Assembly (NCBI RefSeq): GCF_001636315.1
Contig: NZ_KV440949.1
Span: 5,598,084 to 5,662,083, forward strand
Source: Neobacillus mesonae
Lineage (GTDB): Bacteria; Bacillota; Bacilli; Bacillales; Cytobacillaceae
Reading direction: 5' to 3'
DNA length: 64,000 bases
In this document: positions 51,131 through 58,548 of the stretch, in pieces
Layout: each line of letters begins with the position of its first letter
Numbering within the stretch: the first letter of the stretch is position 1
Made by a program: the position numbers and the translations under genes
Notes under the pieces: model-generated
What the model was told of the DNA's origin: nothing
The model's input: only the letters and a program-made list of their open reading frames with translations
Databases searched by the model: none

Positions 51131-51505
51131 TTATTCACTCTTTTCGAAATAGTGTACTGGCCTTATTTCTATTTTCCAGCCTAATTCCTCTCCAGCATCC
51201 AATTGTGTGGTCGGATGTAAAGAAGCGATACGTATTGCTTCTTCCATATCATTTGCCTCTATTAGGAACACACTACCTATTCTCTCCTCGAACTGGACTA
51301 AAGCGTTGTCCGTTACCTTGATATTCCCGTTCTCACGCCGTAAGGATTTGACTTCCGTTTCCACGCCAACATCCATCATCACTTGACCGCTCATATAAAA
51401 TTTCTGAAGGTGAGGGCTACATTCACTCATAATAGCTTCGATTTCACCTTTCGGGAGAACATTCATTTTCTCTGAACTAAAGTAACCAAAACACAAGAAT
51501 TTCAT
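51131..51505 (-). CDS. YciI family protein
   Basis: 124-aa dimeric alpha/beta-barrel protein of the YCII (DGPF) type: MKFLCFGYFSSEKMNVLPKG, HLQKFYMSGQVMMDVGVETE, then FLIEANDMEEAIRIASLHPT and the terminal EIRPVHYFEKSE. Relatives are often paired with sigma factors or act as small peroxidase/dehydrochlorinase-like enzymes; the role here is unknown. TTAAAGGAGATTAAAG precedes the ATG. A short paralogous scrap is at about 59955. Confidence 0.87.
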   Translation of the reverse strand: MKFLCFGYFSSEKMNVLPKGEIEAIMSECSPHLQKFYMSGQVMMDVGVETEVKSLRRENGNIKVTDNALVQFEERIGSVFLIEANDMEEAIRIASLHPTTQLDAGEELGWKIEIRPVHYFEKSE

Positions 51506-51586
51506 CTTTAATCTCCTTTTAATTGGATTTTTAGCTTATCAATAATTCTTGTACACTAAGAATTTCTACGAGTTTTAAATAATTCC

Positions 51587-51632
51587 TTCTTGAACTAACC
51601 TGCCAGTTAGTTCAAGAAGCAGCTGGACAATC
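51587..51632 (+). repeat. CCGTTAG-type repeat, hairpin 1 only
   Basis: CTTGAACTAAC-CTGCCA-GTTAGTTCAAG, a perfect 11-bp stem, then AAGCAGCTGG. Lies 3' of the 105-aa gene. Confidence 0.88.
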
Positions 51633-51656
51633 TAATAATTTAATGGACTAGTCACT

Positions 51657-51974
51657 TCAAGGCATTTTCTTTCCATTATACGCGTCCATCCTAATGGTTG
51701 GTTCTATTCCATTTTTAGTTTTCAGTGTTACACTCAACTCGCGTTGATTAGTGAATTGATTAAAAAAGCCACTCTTTGTATCAATAGACAATTTCTCCAG
51801 TGTTATGTCAGCAAAATTAATATCAACGGCTTTTATTCCCAATTCTTTTGGTGGAACGTTCAAACACAAAACTGCATAATCTGTAGCTTCCCCAGTTGTC
51901 AATATTGGCTTTTGGTATACATATGCAAAACAAATGATAAGAAAAACTAAAATTTTGAAAACAGCTTTCTTCAA
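51657..51974 (-). CDS. membrane-anchored hypothetical protein, 105 aa
   Basis: One N-terminal helix (MKKAVFKILVFLIICFAYVY) that could be an anchor, followed by an extracellular beta-rich part (LCLNVPPKELGIKAVDINFA; NQRELSVTLKTKNGIEP). The TTG at 51974 after AAAGG is preferred to a TTG at 51992, which is too close to GGTG. Unknown function. Confidence 0.6.
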   Translation of the reverse strand: MKKAVFKILVFLIICFAYVYQKPILTTGEATDYAVLCLNVPPKELGIKAVDINFADITLEKLSIDTKSGFFNQFTNQRELSVTLKTKNGIEPTIRMDAYNGKKMP

Positions 51975-52051
51975 GTTTGTTGCCTTTAACAATCACCCTA
52001 TCCAATATCGTATACAAATGTAATTCGACTCCCCCTCCAAAATTCCTGTTT

Positions 52052-52157
52052 TATTGAACTATCCTGCCACAATAGTTCAATTAGAACCGGGAGCGGCCTG
52101 CCGAAGCTCCATCTTTAACTAACGCACCCTTTAGTTTAAGTGCTTTATTCACAATCT
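52052..52157 (+). repeat. CCGTTAG-type repeat, full length
   Basis: ATTGAACTAT-CCTGCCACA-ATAGTTCAAT (10-bp stem), CGGGAGCGGCCTGCC, CATCTTTAACTAACGCACCC, TTTAGTTTAAGT, TTCACAATCT. Lies 3' of the gene at 52286. Confidence 0.92.
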
Positions 52158-52203
52158 TTTTTTACCTTAACAAAATCAAATCCCTTAATGTGTAGGGGCA
52201 TAT

Positions 52204-52248
52204 CAAAAAGACGCCTTCTTACTAAAGAAAAGCGCCCTGTTCTAGAAG
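52204..52248 (+). repeat. repeat variant (AAAAAGACGCCTTCTTA type)
   Basis: AAAAAGACGCCTTCTTACTA, AAGAAAAGCGCCCTGTTCT; same as 28350-28402. Confidence 0.7.
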
Positions 52249-52285
52249 ATCAAAATGGTGTTTAATATTTTTACGTATGAAAGTG

Positions 52286-52921
52286 TCAACTTATTGGTGA
52301 TCGAGTTTTCCATGGATAGAACGATAGGTTTAGCAAAATCCATTGGAATATAGTAAGGAATACCCCTATCTGATCAAGTATTTTGTAATTATCAAAAAAT
52401 CTTAGAAAAATGAATTGTAGAGGCAAAAGGCTGGAAGAGAGAATTAATAGATTGCGATTTAACCTTTTCCATGAAGGACGATGAGGGGAATGCTTCGATT
52501 TCAAATCACGAATAATCCATACGCAAGATAGAGACAAAAAAAGGATATCGAAAGGAAAAATTACTTTTCCTAAGGACAAATCTAGCCCTAAAGTATCTCC
52601 TTTTAAATAGACAGTTTCTGAAGAGAAGAACCATGATCCTGATTCAATGACTAAAAGCATAAACCATGTTAATAATAACCAACGAAATGGCTTGTGAGTG
52701 TTTCTCCATCCCAAAATAACAACCGTGGTCATTAGGGCAGTAAATATTAATAAAAGCCAATACTGCCCACCAATTCCTGTTCCGACTATCCCCATCCAAC
52801 TTGACCACGAATAAGATGGTCCATCGAATAAGCCTCTTATTGTAGGCAACCAGTATGTAAACCCACTCAGCATCACATATATTAGTATTAAATGTAATAG
52901 CCTATCTGGCTTCAGCTCCAT
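52286..52921 (-). CDS. polytopic membrane protein, 211 aa
   Basis: Six hydrophobic helices (for example LLHLILIYVMLSGFTYWLP, YWLLLIFTALMTTVVILGW and WLLLTWFMLLVIESGSWFF) and a basic cytoplasmic loop RDLKSKHSPHRPSWKRLNRN. GAGGTGATTTGTT precedes the ATG. No family is recognised. Single gene followed 3' by two repeat-type elements. Confidence 0.65.
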   Translation of the reverse strand: MELKPDRLLHLILIYVMLSGFTYWLPTIRGLFDGPSYSWSSWMGIVGTGIGGQYWLLLIFTALMTTVVILGWRNTHKPFRWLLLTWFMLLVIESGSWFFSSETVYLKGDTLGLDLSLGKVIFPFDILFLSLSCVWIIRDLKSKHSPHRPSWKRLNRNLLILSSSLLPLQFIFLRFFDNYKILDQIGVFLTIFQWILLNLSFYPWKTRSPIS

Positions 52922-53022
52922 AACAAATCACCTCGAATGAATTTATTAATAAGTATATTCAACACAAGATATTTGTAAGACATAAATATATTACACATTA
53001 CTTTAACCTAGTTATCTAGATA

Positions 53023-53100
53023 TTGTTCAACAATATGACCCAATTGTTGAATAAATGCTAATGACGATTGTTCAACTATCCTGCCCGTTAGTCGAATAGT
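53023..53100 (+). repeat. CCGTTAG-type repeat with CAACAAT leader
   Basis: TTGTTCAACAATATGACCCA, ATTGTTGAATAAATGCTAAT, then TTGTTCAACTATCCTGCCCG, TTAGTCGAATAGTC. Leader shared with 36606. It supplies the stop codon of the 52-aa gene. Confidence 0.88.
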
Positions 53101-53230
53101 CATTAAAAAATGATTGTGCCGACGTAATTAATAAATCATTTTTCCAGTGTGCTTTTGAAAAAGAACTTAAAGCCCTCGCAATCAAGAAACTACATATCCA
53201 AATACTTAAGAAAGTAAGAACTAACCCCAT
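53072..53230 (-). CDS. small membrane protein, 52 aa, ends in repeat
   Basis: MGLVLTFLSIWICSFLIARA gives one helix; the soluble tail is LSSFSKAHWKNDLLITSAQS. The final residues STNGQDS and the TGA stop are read from box A of the repeat copy. GGGGGAGAAAT precedes the ATG. Unknown function; the native end may have been trimmed by repeat insertion. Confidence 0.5.
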   Translation of the reverse strand: MGLVLTFLSIWICSFLIARALSSFSKAHWKNDLLITSAQSFFNDYSTNGQDS

Positions 53231-53282
53231 ATTTCTCCCCCGATTAAGACCTTTTTATTTTTCAATTTTATACCTCCCCATT

Positions 53283-53383
53283 AAAACTAACCTGCCACGT
53301 TAGTGCAATAAGAAAAAACTGCCAATATAACAGCTTGATCTACAACTCTTCACCCGTTAGTTTAAGTGTAGTCATTCACAAAG
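53283..53383 (+). repeat. CCGTTAG-type repeat, full length
   Basis: AACTAACCTGCCACGTTAGT, GCAATAAGAAAAAACTGCCA, CAACTCTTCACCCGTTAGTT, TAAGTGTAGTCATTCACAAA. Its tail contains the stop codon of the next gene. Confidence 0.92.
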
Positions 53384-53663
53384 ATGCTTTATAGGTAATA
53401 AAAAAAGGTGCTAACAATGAACCCAAAATCAAAATAGAAATTCCTATTCCAAGAGTCGCTAAAATATTGCCAAAAGGCGGGAGAAAATAACCAAATATCA
53501 ACATTGGCAAGATGGTTAAAGAGACAAATGTGAACCTACCAAGAATCGTTATCTTTTGAGTAGTTTTACATTCACTACATTTAATAGGCATATAATTTAA
53601 CCATAACGATTTATAAATTTTATTCCAACTAAATTGTTCATTACAGTTCTTACACTTTTGCAA
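53376..53663 (-). CDS. zinc-ribbon membrane protein, 95 aa
   Basis: N-terminal zinc ribbon MQKCKNCNEQFSWNKIYKSL with a second pair IKCSECKTTQK (CxxC...CxxC), then two membrane helices (TFVSLTILPMLIFGYFL and ILATLGIGISILILGSLLAP). It resembles the small TIGR04104/CXXC-20-CXXC membrane family. The TTG at 53663 follows AAGGTGG; the upstream open frame is repeat sequence. The TGA stop lies in the repeat tail. Confidence 0.75.
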   Translation of the reverse strand: MQKCKNCNEQFSWNKIYKSLWLNYMPIKCSECKTTQKITILGRFTFVSLTILPMLIFGYFLPPFGNILATLGIGISILILGSLLAPFFITYKASL

Positions 53664-53683
53664 AATAAAACCACCTTCTTTTT

Positions 53684-53714
53684 TATTAACCTGCCCTTTT
53701 AGTGACATAAGGAT
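53684..53714 (+). repeat. CCGTTAG-type repeat, hairpin 1 remnant
   Basis: TTAACCTGCCCTTTTAGTGA, CATAAGGAT; just upstream of the zinc-ribbon gene. Confidence 0.75.
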
Positions 53715-53830
53715 TTTTAAACAACATTATTATTTTTTAATGACTTTATTGTAAATTAAACAACTTTATTATCTCTGTACAGTAGCGTCAGGAAAATGCA
53801 GATTTACAACGTTAAGGAAGTTTCAATATA

Positions 53831-53875
53831 AAAAAACCTAATTTTTCAGCAATAAATGTGAAATTAGGTTTTTTC
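53831..53875 (-). terminator. intrinsic terminator, bidirectional
   Basis: AAAAAACCTAATTT / AAATTAGGTTTTTT; serves the DinB gene. Confidence 0.85.
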
Positions 53876-53891
53876 ATTAATAGAAAAAGAC

Positions 53892-54401
53892 TTATAAGTA
53901 TTTATCACTAATCACTTTCATATGGTGTAACTCGTGCCCGACAATGCCATATGCAATGGTACCTACCGAAACTGGGCTGTTCATTACAGTTCCATTACGA
54001 ACCCACGCTGCATCATCAATGGTTGAAATAAGGCTTAACGTGTTGGAGCGTACCGTGTCTAAACCAGCTAGTAACTGCTCCCAGGATAATTTGTTGAAGT
54101 TTGCCGCAGAAACGTATTGATCCTGATCCATTGCTGGGAGTGGTGCACTTTCATTTCGTGCAATGGCAAGCATTCGATACGACATCACACGTTCCGAGTC
54201 GGTCATATGCCCAATCACTTCTTTTAAAGTCCATTTCCCTGGTGCGTACGCCTTCCTTGCTGACTCCTCTGATATGCTGCTCAAGAGGGTAATGGTCTTA
54301 GTTCGTTGCTTACTAAGTATTTCTTCAATATCTCCATCTGGCACAAGACTAACATACCTGGCATGCTCTGGATTTTCAATAGATAATGGTCGTGGACGCA
54401 C
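53892..54401 (-). CDS. DinB family protein
   Basis: 169-aa four-helix bundle: APGKWTLKEVIGHMTDSERV (metal His), TIDDAAWVRNG and the closing GIVGHELHHMKVISDKYL with the HxxxH-type motif. The GTG at 54401 is chosen because AGGAGGATTCTT precedes it. Relatives include thiol-dependent transferases and DNA-damage-induced proteins; the exact role is unknown. Confidence 0.88.
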   Translation of the reverse strand: MRPRPLSIENPEHARYVSLVPDGDIEEILSKQRTKTITLLSSISEESARKAYAPGKWTLKEVIGHMTDSERVMSYRMLAIARNESAPLPAMDQDQYVSAANFNKLSWEQLLAGLDTVRSNTLSLISTIDDAAWVRNGTVMNSPVSVGTIAYGIVGHELHHMKVISDKYL

Positions 54402-54593
54402 AAGAATCCTCCTCATCGGAATAGTTAATTATGGTTCTAGACTAATATTCGACTGTCAAGAAGATTTTTCCTTTATTTTTGATATTTAATTTCATTACCG
54501 CAAAATAATTGCAAATTAAACAACTTTATTATCTCTGGACAACTTATTTATGCAGTTAACATAATACACATAATAATGGACTAATTAACTTTT

Positions 54594-54655
54594 TATTCCA
54601 CTAGCCTGCCCCCGTTAGTGGAGTAAGAAAAAGGCTGCTTTTTTATTAGCAGCCC
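54594..54655 (+). repeat. CCGTTAG-type repeat, left two thirds
   Basis: TTCCACTAGCCTGCCCCCGT, TAGTGGAGTAAGAAAAA, GGCTGC...GCAGCC. Hairpin 1 covaries (CCACTA/TAGTGG). No gene abuts it on the left side. Confidence 0.9.
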
Positions 54656-54933
54656 GCTATTTATATTAGTGTATTTTTTTTGAAAAATCATTACTCCTTC
54701 ATCGCTCAAGTTCGGACAATGAAAAAGTAAATTATTCAAAGGTAAATTAAGTTTTATTTATAATTATTGAAACGGAACTTTCAATGGTCAGTAGAAGTAT
54801 ATTTTAGGTCTTTTTTTACATTAGTAAATCGTAAATTTACTAGAAAATAAATAGAAATAACAACACATATTGTGTTAGATACAGTAAACTCTTCATCGAT
54901 ATAATTTGTGATAAGTCCTCAAAAATTCAAAAT

Positions 54934-54969
54934 AAAACCACCAACTTTTTAGATAAAGTTGGTGGTTTT
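54934..54969 (-). terminator. intrinsic terminator of the iron operon
   Basis: AAAACCACCAACTTT / AAAGTTGGTGGTTTT, bidirectional. Confidence 0.9.
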
Positions 54970-54978
54970 AAAAATTAA

Positions 54979-55353
54979 TTATTTGGTTTTATCTTTTAGT
55001 TCTTTTAAAGCATCAGTTAACTGGTTGTTTAAAGTGCTCAATGCCTTTTTATCAAGAGTATCTGCTTCTGAACCAGCAATCGTTGGGTCAAGATATTTTT
55101 CAATTTTTTCGTAAAGGTCTTGGTTATCCTTTTTAACATCATCTTCAAAAGATGACCATTGATCTTCTAATTTCGGTCCTACTTCTTTTGCTTTTGCTTG
55201 GTCACCACTTTCAATTGCCTTGGATAACTGTTCAGTCGTGTCCAACATTTGATTTATTCCATCAGAAACCTTGCTGTCAGTAGAACTACATCCTGCTAAA
55301 AGTAAGGAACCTCCAAGACCAATTGCTAAAACCATGGATGTTAACTTTTTCAT
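54979..55353 (-). CDS. lipoprotein associated with iron permease
   Basis: 124-aa lipoprotein (MKKLTSMVLAIGLGGSLLLA then GCSST, lipobox). The mature part is helical and highly charged, with IESGDQAKAKEVGPKLEDQW resembling the N-terminal helical domain of the adjacent FTR1 protein (LASQGNLAEAEKTYDQFNKT) and of EfeO/imelysin-like iron-binding partners. It follows the permease by 22 bp in one Fur-controlled operon; probably an extracellular iron-binding or coupling subunit. Confidence 0.72.
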   Translation of the reverse strand: MKKLTSMVLAIGLGGSLLLAGCSSTDSKVSDGINQMLDTTEQLSKAIESGDQAKAKEVGPKLEDQWSSFEDDVKKDNQDLYEKIEKYLDPTIAGSEADTLDKKALSTLNNQLTDALKELKDKTK

Positions 55354-55375
55354 TAATCAATTCCTACTTTCATTG

Positions 55376-56854
55376 TTAGTTATTATTTGCTGTGATAAAT
55401 TTTTTGCTTTTTAAGTTTTTTATTAAAATAATTAATATTGCAGCAAACACCAGGACAATCTGTGGTATTGCGCTTTCCCATGAAGAGTAAAGAGCGAAAA
55501 ATTCTATGTTAGGGATTCCTGGAGCATTAGTTGTAGGAACCAAACCCGCTAATTGCAAGCTGTGAATCCCCATCCCTGTGAATTTAATACAAAGATAAAA
55601 TACAATAATGCTTGATACCATAAAAAATGGACGAAGAGGTAGCTTTAAACCGACAAAGACCATTAAATATGCCAATATTCCAAGGATTGCAGCCCCAATT
55701 AGAAAACCTACTAATAAAGATTGGAGTTTAATCTGGCTTGCCATTCCTATATAAAACAACACCGTCTCAGTTCCCTCACGGAACACTGCAAGAAATGCAA
55801 GAACTCCTAACGAAACAAGCTTACCAGTTGTTAATGCAGTTTGACTTTTCTCACGTATATAGCGATTCCAATCAGCAATATTAGATTGACTATGCAACCA
55901 ATAGCTCATGTAGAGTAACATGACTGCAGCAAATACACCTGTCCATCCACCAATAAGGGCATTATTGTTTCCAAAGGCACCAGAGGAAATGACAAACTTA
56001 ACTATTAAAGCAAGGATAATACTTACGCCGAGACCTGATAGAACACCTGTCCAAATCCAGCCTTTTCCTTTTGAATCTGCTGACTTCTTAACAAACGACA
56101 TGAGTGCGATTACAACAAGTAAGGCTTCCAAGCCTTCACGAATTAGGATCATGGCTGCATCCCAATAAGTATATTGGTTTTTACTTGCTAAGGGGGTTAA
56201 ATATGTGATCATGTTATCAATTGTTTTATTCGCCTTAGCAAAATTTGGTGGGTTTGCTGTAAGCATGGCTTGAATAACAACCAAGTCTCTTTCTGAATCA
56301 CTATATACTGAAGCAGATTGTGCCACCACAACTCCTTCAACACTTAACCAACTATCACTGGCGTTCTTAATACCTTCAAGTGCAGCCGATTGATTTTTTT
56401 CCTCAATTTCTTTTTTAGTCTTTTGGAGGATAAGAATAAAATCATCTAATGAAAGATTATCCTTTTTCAATCCAGCCTCTTTTGGATAACCACCAGATGC
56501 AAATTTTCCATTTACAGCCTTTAATTCCTGTAAAGCCTGCAATACTTGATCTTGCTTTTTTAGGGTAAAGGCATAAACCACTTTTCCCATATTAGATTCA
56601 ATATCTCGGTAAGCAATTGCGGAATCGGCTTTAACCCCTTCTTCAATTTTCCGCCAAGTTTTATTAAATTGATCATATGTCTTTTCAGCTTCAGCAAGAT
56701 TCCCTTGTGAAGCTAAATCAATGGCTCGATCGACCGATTCATCAGCCTTCAATATATCTTCACTGGAATTCCCCGCTGCCATAGCAGGGGTATGTATTCC
56801 AAATCCCAGTATTAAAAGAAGGATAGATAATTTAAGTAGTAAATTTTGCCCCAT
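55376..56854 (-). CDS. FTR1 family iron permease (EfeU-like) with extracytoplasmic domain
   Basis: 492-aa high-affinity iron importer. A signal peptide (ends AMAAG) and a ~200-residue helical extracytoplasmic domain precede seven membrane helices. The two iron-path motifs REGLE (239-243) and REGTE (359-363) are intact. In EfeU/Ftr1 systems these carry ferric iron after oxidation by a partner (EfeB/multicopper oxidase), which is not found nearby. A Fur-box lies 80 bp upstream. Confidence 0.92.
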   Translation of the reverse strand: MGQNLLLKLSILLLILGFGIHTPAMAAGNSSEDILKADESVDRAIDLASQGNLAEAEKTYDQFNKTWRKIEEGVKADSAIAYRDIESNMGKVVYAFTLKKQDQVLQALQELKAVNGKFASGGYPKEAGLKKDNLSLDDFILILQKTKKEIEEKNQSAALEGIKNASDSWLSVEGVVVAQSASVYSDSERDLVVIQAMLTANPPNFAKANKTIDNMITYLTPLASKNQYTYWDAAMILIREGLEALLVVIALMSFVKKSADSKGKGWIWTGVLSGLGVSIILALIVKFVISSGAFGNNNALIGGWTGVFAAVMLLYMSYWLHSQSNIADWNRYIREKSQTALTTGKLVSLGVLAFLAVFREGTETVLFYIGMASQIKLQSLLVGFLIGAAILGILAYLMVFVGLKLPLRPFFMVSSIIVFYLCIKFTGMGIHSLQLAGLVPTTNAPGIPNIEFFALYSSWESAIPQIVLVFAAILIILIKNLKSKKFITANNN

Positions 56855-56933
56855 GATAATCCCCCTTGGAAAACTCTCTCAAAATTAATAACGAATTTCA
56901 ATATCATTTATACAATTCTTATTGTATTTTCAT

Positions 56934-56948
56934 TGATAATCATTGTCA
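56934..56948 (-). promoter_or_regulatory. Fur box
   Basis: TGATAAT-C-ATTGTCA, one mismatch from the 7-1-7 Fur consensus, upstream of the FTR1 operon. Predicts iron repression. Confidence 0.82.
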
Positions 56949-57060
56949 ATTAGAAATTTTAGTATAAAGTTTACTTTTTATGTCATAATTCAAATTTAAT
57001 GATATATTACATAAGAAAACTGCTTTATTTATCTGATATGGTCTAATTACTTTCTACAAC

Positions 57061-57375
57061 TTAATACTCATTGAGATAGTAAGGATTCAAGTGATTTAGA
57101 ACTTCCTCAATATTATCAAGTTTTGACATTAATTCTTGCTTTATTTTCCTAGAAAGATCATGTCCTGCCTTTATTGATTTTCCTTAATCAACATATATTC
57201 TTAAATCTCCCAAGACATAATGCCCGTGTTCCCTTACTCTTATCTTGTTAATTCTTTTCACTTCGGGTTAGTTGGAAATGATTGATTTATAATCATTTAA
57301 TATTTTCGCTCCAATAAATATATCAAATGCTTCTTTTAGCCATTTTCTAATGGCACCGATAATGTACCAATTAAT
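57061..57375 (-). pseudogene. cation diffusion facilitator C-terminal remnant
   Basis: Interrupted frame: SINWYIIGAIRKWLKEAFDI, FIGAKILNDYKSIISN, stop, then VKRINKIRVREHGHYVLGDL, stop, then LSRKIKQELMSKLDNIEEVL to the end. This is the cytoplasmic dimerisation end of a CDF metal exporter with two in-frame stops. It is joined upstream to a methyltransferase fragment. Confidence 0.65.
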
Positions 57376-57650
57376 TGATTTTAGGAATTGACCGCTTTTC
57401 TTTAAAACTCTTACTATCTCGGACATATTTTTTTCAGGATCGGGAACACACTTAGAATAAACTAGCTACGATAAAATCAAAAGAATAATCATGGAACTCC
57501 ATATTCTGTGCATCCATTTTATAGAAAGTGACGGATGAATCTGAATACTTTTCTTTTGCCGTATTCAACATTTCAGTAGAATAATCAACAGCTGTAATTT
57601 CGTATCCTCTATTTAAGAAGAAGGGTAAATCGGCTGAGCACCAGTAAATC
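57376..57650 (-). pseudogene. methyltransferase fragment
   Basis: GYEITAVDYSTEMLNTAKEK, TFYKMDAQNMEFHDYSFDFI, then, after a break, VPDPEKNMSEIVRVLKKSGQ: motifs I-post to III of a class I SAM methyltransferase lacking its start and end, with a frameshift. Fused to the CDF remnant by deletion. Confidence 0.7.
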
Positions 57651-57690
57651 CTCGTTGTCCATCAGAATCATTCGGGTATTAACTGCACAA

Positions 57691-57711
57691 AGCCCCCATT
57701 CGGGGTTTTTG
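57691..57711 (+). terminator. terminator-like hairpin upstream of second YjcZ gene
   Basis: AGCCCCCATTCGGGGTTTTT, same position relative to YjcZ as the hairpin at 20001. Confidence 0.65.
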
Positions 57712-57829
57712 TATTTTCCATGAATTTCAATAAAAAATATTTTTTCAATATAATTCCATGCTTGTCCATGTCAAAAATAACTACAAATACGTATGATGTA
57801 CTACCTCTTAAAAAAGGTGGTGATAAATT

Positions 57830-57931
57830 ATGTCATATGGTCACGGCGGTGGTATGAGTTTCGTTTTAATCGTGGTACTATTCGTCCTTTTAATTATTGT
57901 TGGTACAAGCTTTGCAACGGGAGCATACTAG
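57830..57931 (+). CDS. YjcZ-type sporulation protein, 33 aa
   Basis: MSYGHGGGMSFVLIVVLFVL to GTSFATGAY: Gly/His head plus one membrane helix, near-identical helix to the 20144 copy. The upstream 110 bp including AAAAAAGGTGGTGATAAATT is almost the same in both, so one locus arose by duplication. A terminator follows. Confidence 0.85.
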   Translation: MSYGHGGGMSFVLIVVLFVLLIIVGTSFATGAY

Positions 57932-57965
57932 TATCACACATTAAAAACAAACACCAATCCAGCTA

Positions 57966-57997
57966 GATAGAAGTGTCAATAGACGCTTCTATCTTTC
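57966..57997 (+). terminator. intrinsic terminator
   Basis: GATAGAAGTGTC / GACGCTTCTATC with a T-rich tail after the second YjcZ gene. Confidence 0.85.
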
Positions 57998-58050
57998 TTC
58001 TGTTGCGTCGCAATTTAGGTCAATTGCGAAGTTAATAAACTACTCCTTTT

Positions 58051-58085
58051 TCCAATAACCTGCCCCGTTACTTGAATAAGAAATA
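58051..58085 (+). repeat. CCGTTAG-type repeat, left part
   Basis: CCAATAACCTGCCCCGTTAC, TTGAATAAGAAA. Ends at the stop codon of the small membrane ORF. Confidence 0.85.
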
Positions 58086-58086
58086 A

Positions 58087-58206
58087 CTAGAAATATAAGA
58101 AATATGAAAAAGAAATAAACAAAATTATAAATACAATAAAACTAATCCAAGTCAATTTTTTACTTATTCCTGCTCTTTTTTCTAAGTGATTGATATATCC
58201 ATTCAT
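58087..58206 (-). CDS. small membrane ORF, 39 aa, possibly 5'-truncated
   Basis: MNGYINHLEKRAGISKKLTW then a membrane helix ISFIVFIILFISFSYFLYF. The frame is open upstream (GNALILFGFIL, a first helix) to about 58264 but has no ATG/GTG/TTG there, so a two-TM gene may have lost its start to the repeat copy at 58269. Confidence 0.4.
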   Translation of the reverse strand: MNGYINHLEKRAGISKKLTWISFIVFIILFISFSYFLYF

Positions 58207-58268
58207 TAATATAAAACCAAAAAGTATAAGTGCGTTCCCTATATTATCATTTTCTTTAATCAGATACC

Positions 58269-58315
58269 TATGCGGATAGGTAATTTATTTAAGCTAACCT
58301 GCCCGTTAGCCACAC
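58269..58315 (+). repeat. CCGTTAG-type repeat with TGCGGATAGG leader
   Basis: ATGCGGATAGGTAATTTATT, TAAGCTAACCTGCCCGTTAG; identical leader to 50708. Confidence 0.85.
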
Positions 58316-58500
58316 ACGAATCGAAAATCATCGCGCTTCACCACAGAGAATGAAAGTAGGGCTTTTGTTGGTCATATTGATATTGCGACAGGAGGTTTAA
58401 ATTTAGGCTCAGCTTTTTTAAAAATTATAATTACTGAGTCTATTTTAGCATTGTCTTTTTTTATTTTTACTGTTTTGTACTTTCATGGTAGTTGAAGAAG
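58316..58500 (+). pseudogene. membrane-protein remnant
   Basis: Open frame without start: RAFVGHIDIATGGLNLGSAF, then a hydrophobic helix ITESILALSFFIFTVLYF, ending at a TGA inside the next repeat-like element. Likely C-terminal scrap of a membrane protein. Confidence 0.35.
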
Positions 58501-58548
58501 AAAAAGTTAATGTTTCTTTATTAACTAACGAATTCCGTTAGTTAGATA
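58489..58548 (+). repeat. palindromic AACTAACG element
   Basis: GTTGAAGAAGAAAAAGTTAA, then AACTAACG-AATTC-CGTTAGTT, a perfect 8-bp stem. A related copy is at 59811-59890. Confidence 0.75.

Noticed and set aside
30141..54655. Calling the array a true integron
   Set aside because: No IntI-type integrase, attI or Pc promoter in the window, and the core sites do not match the integron consensus, so only the analogy is claimed.
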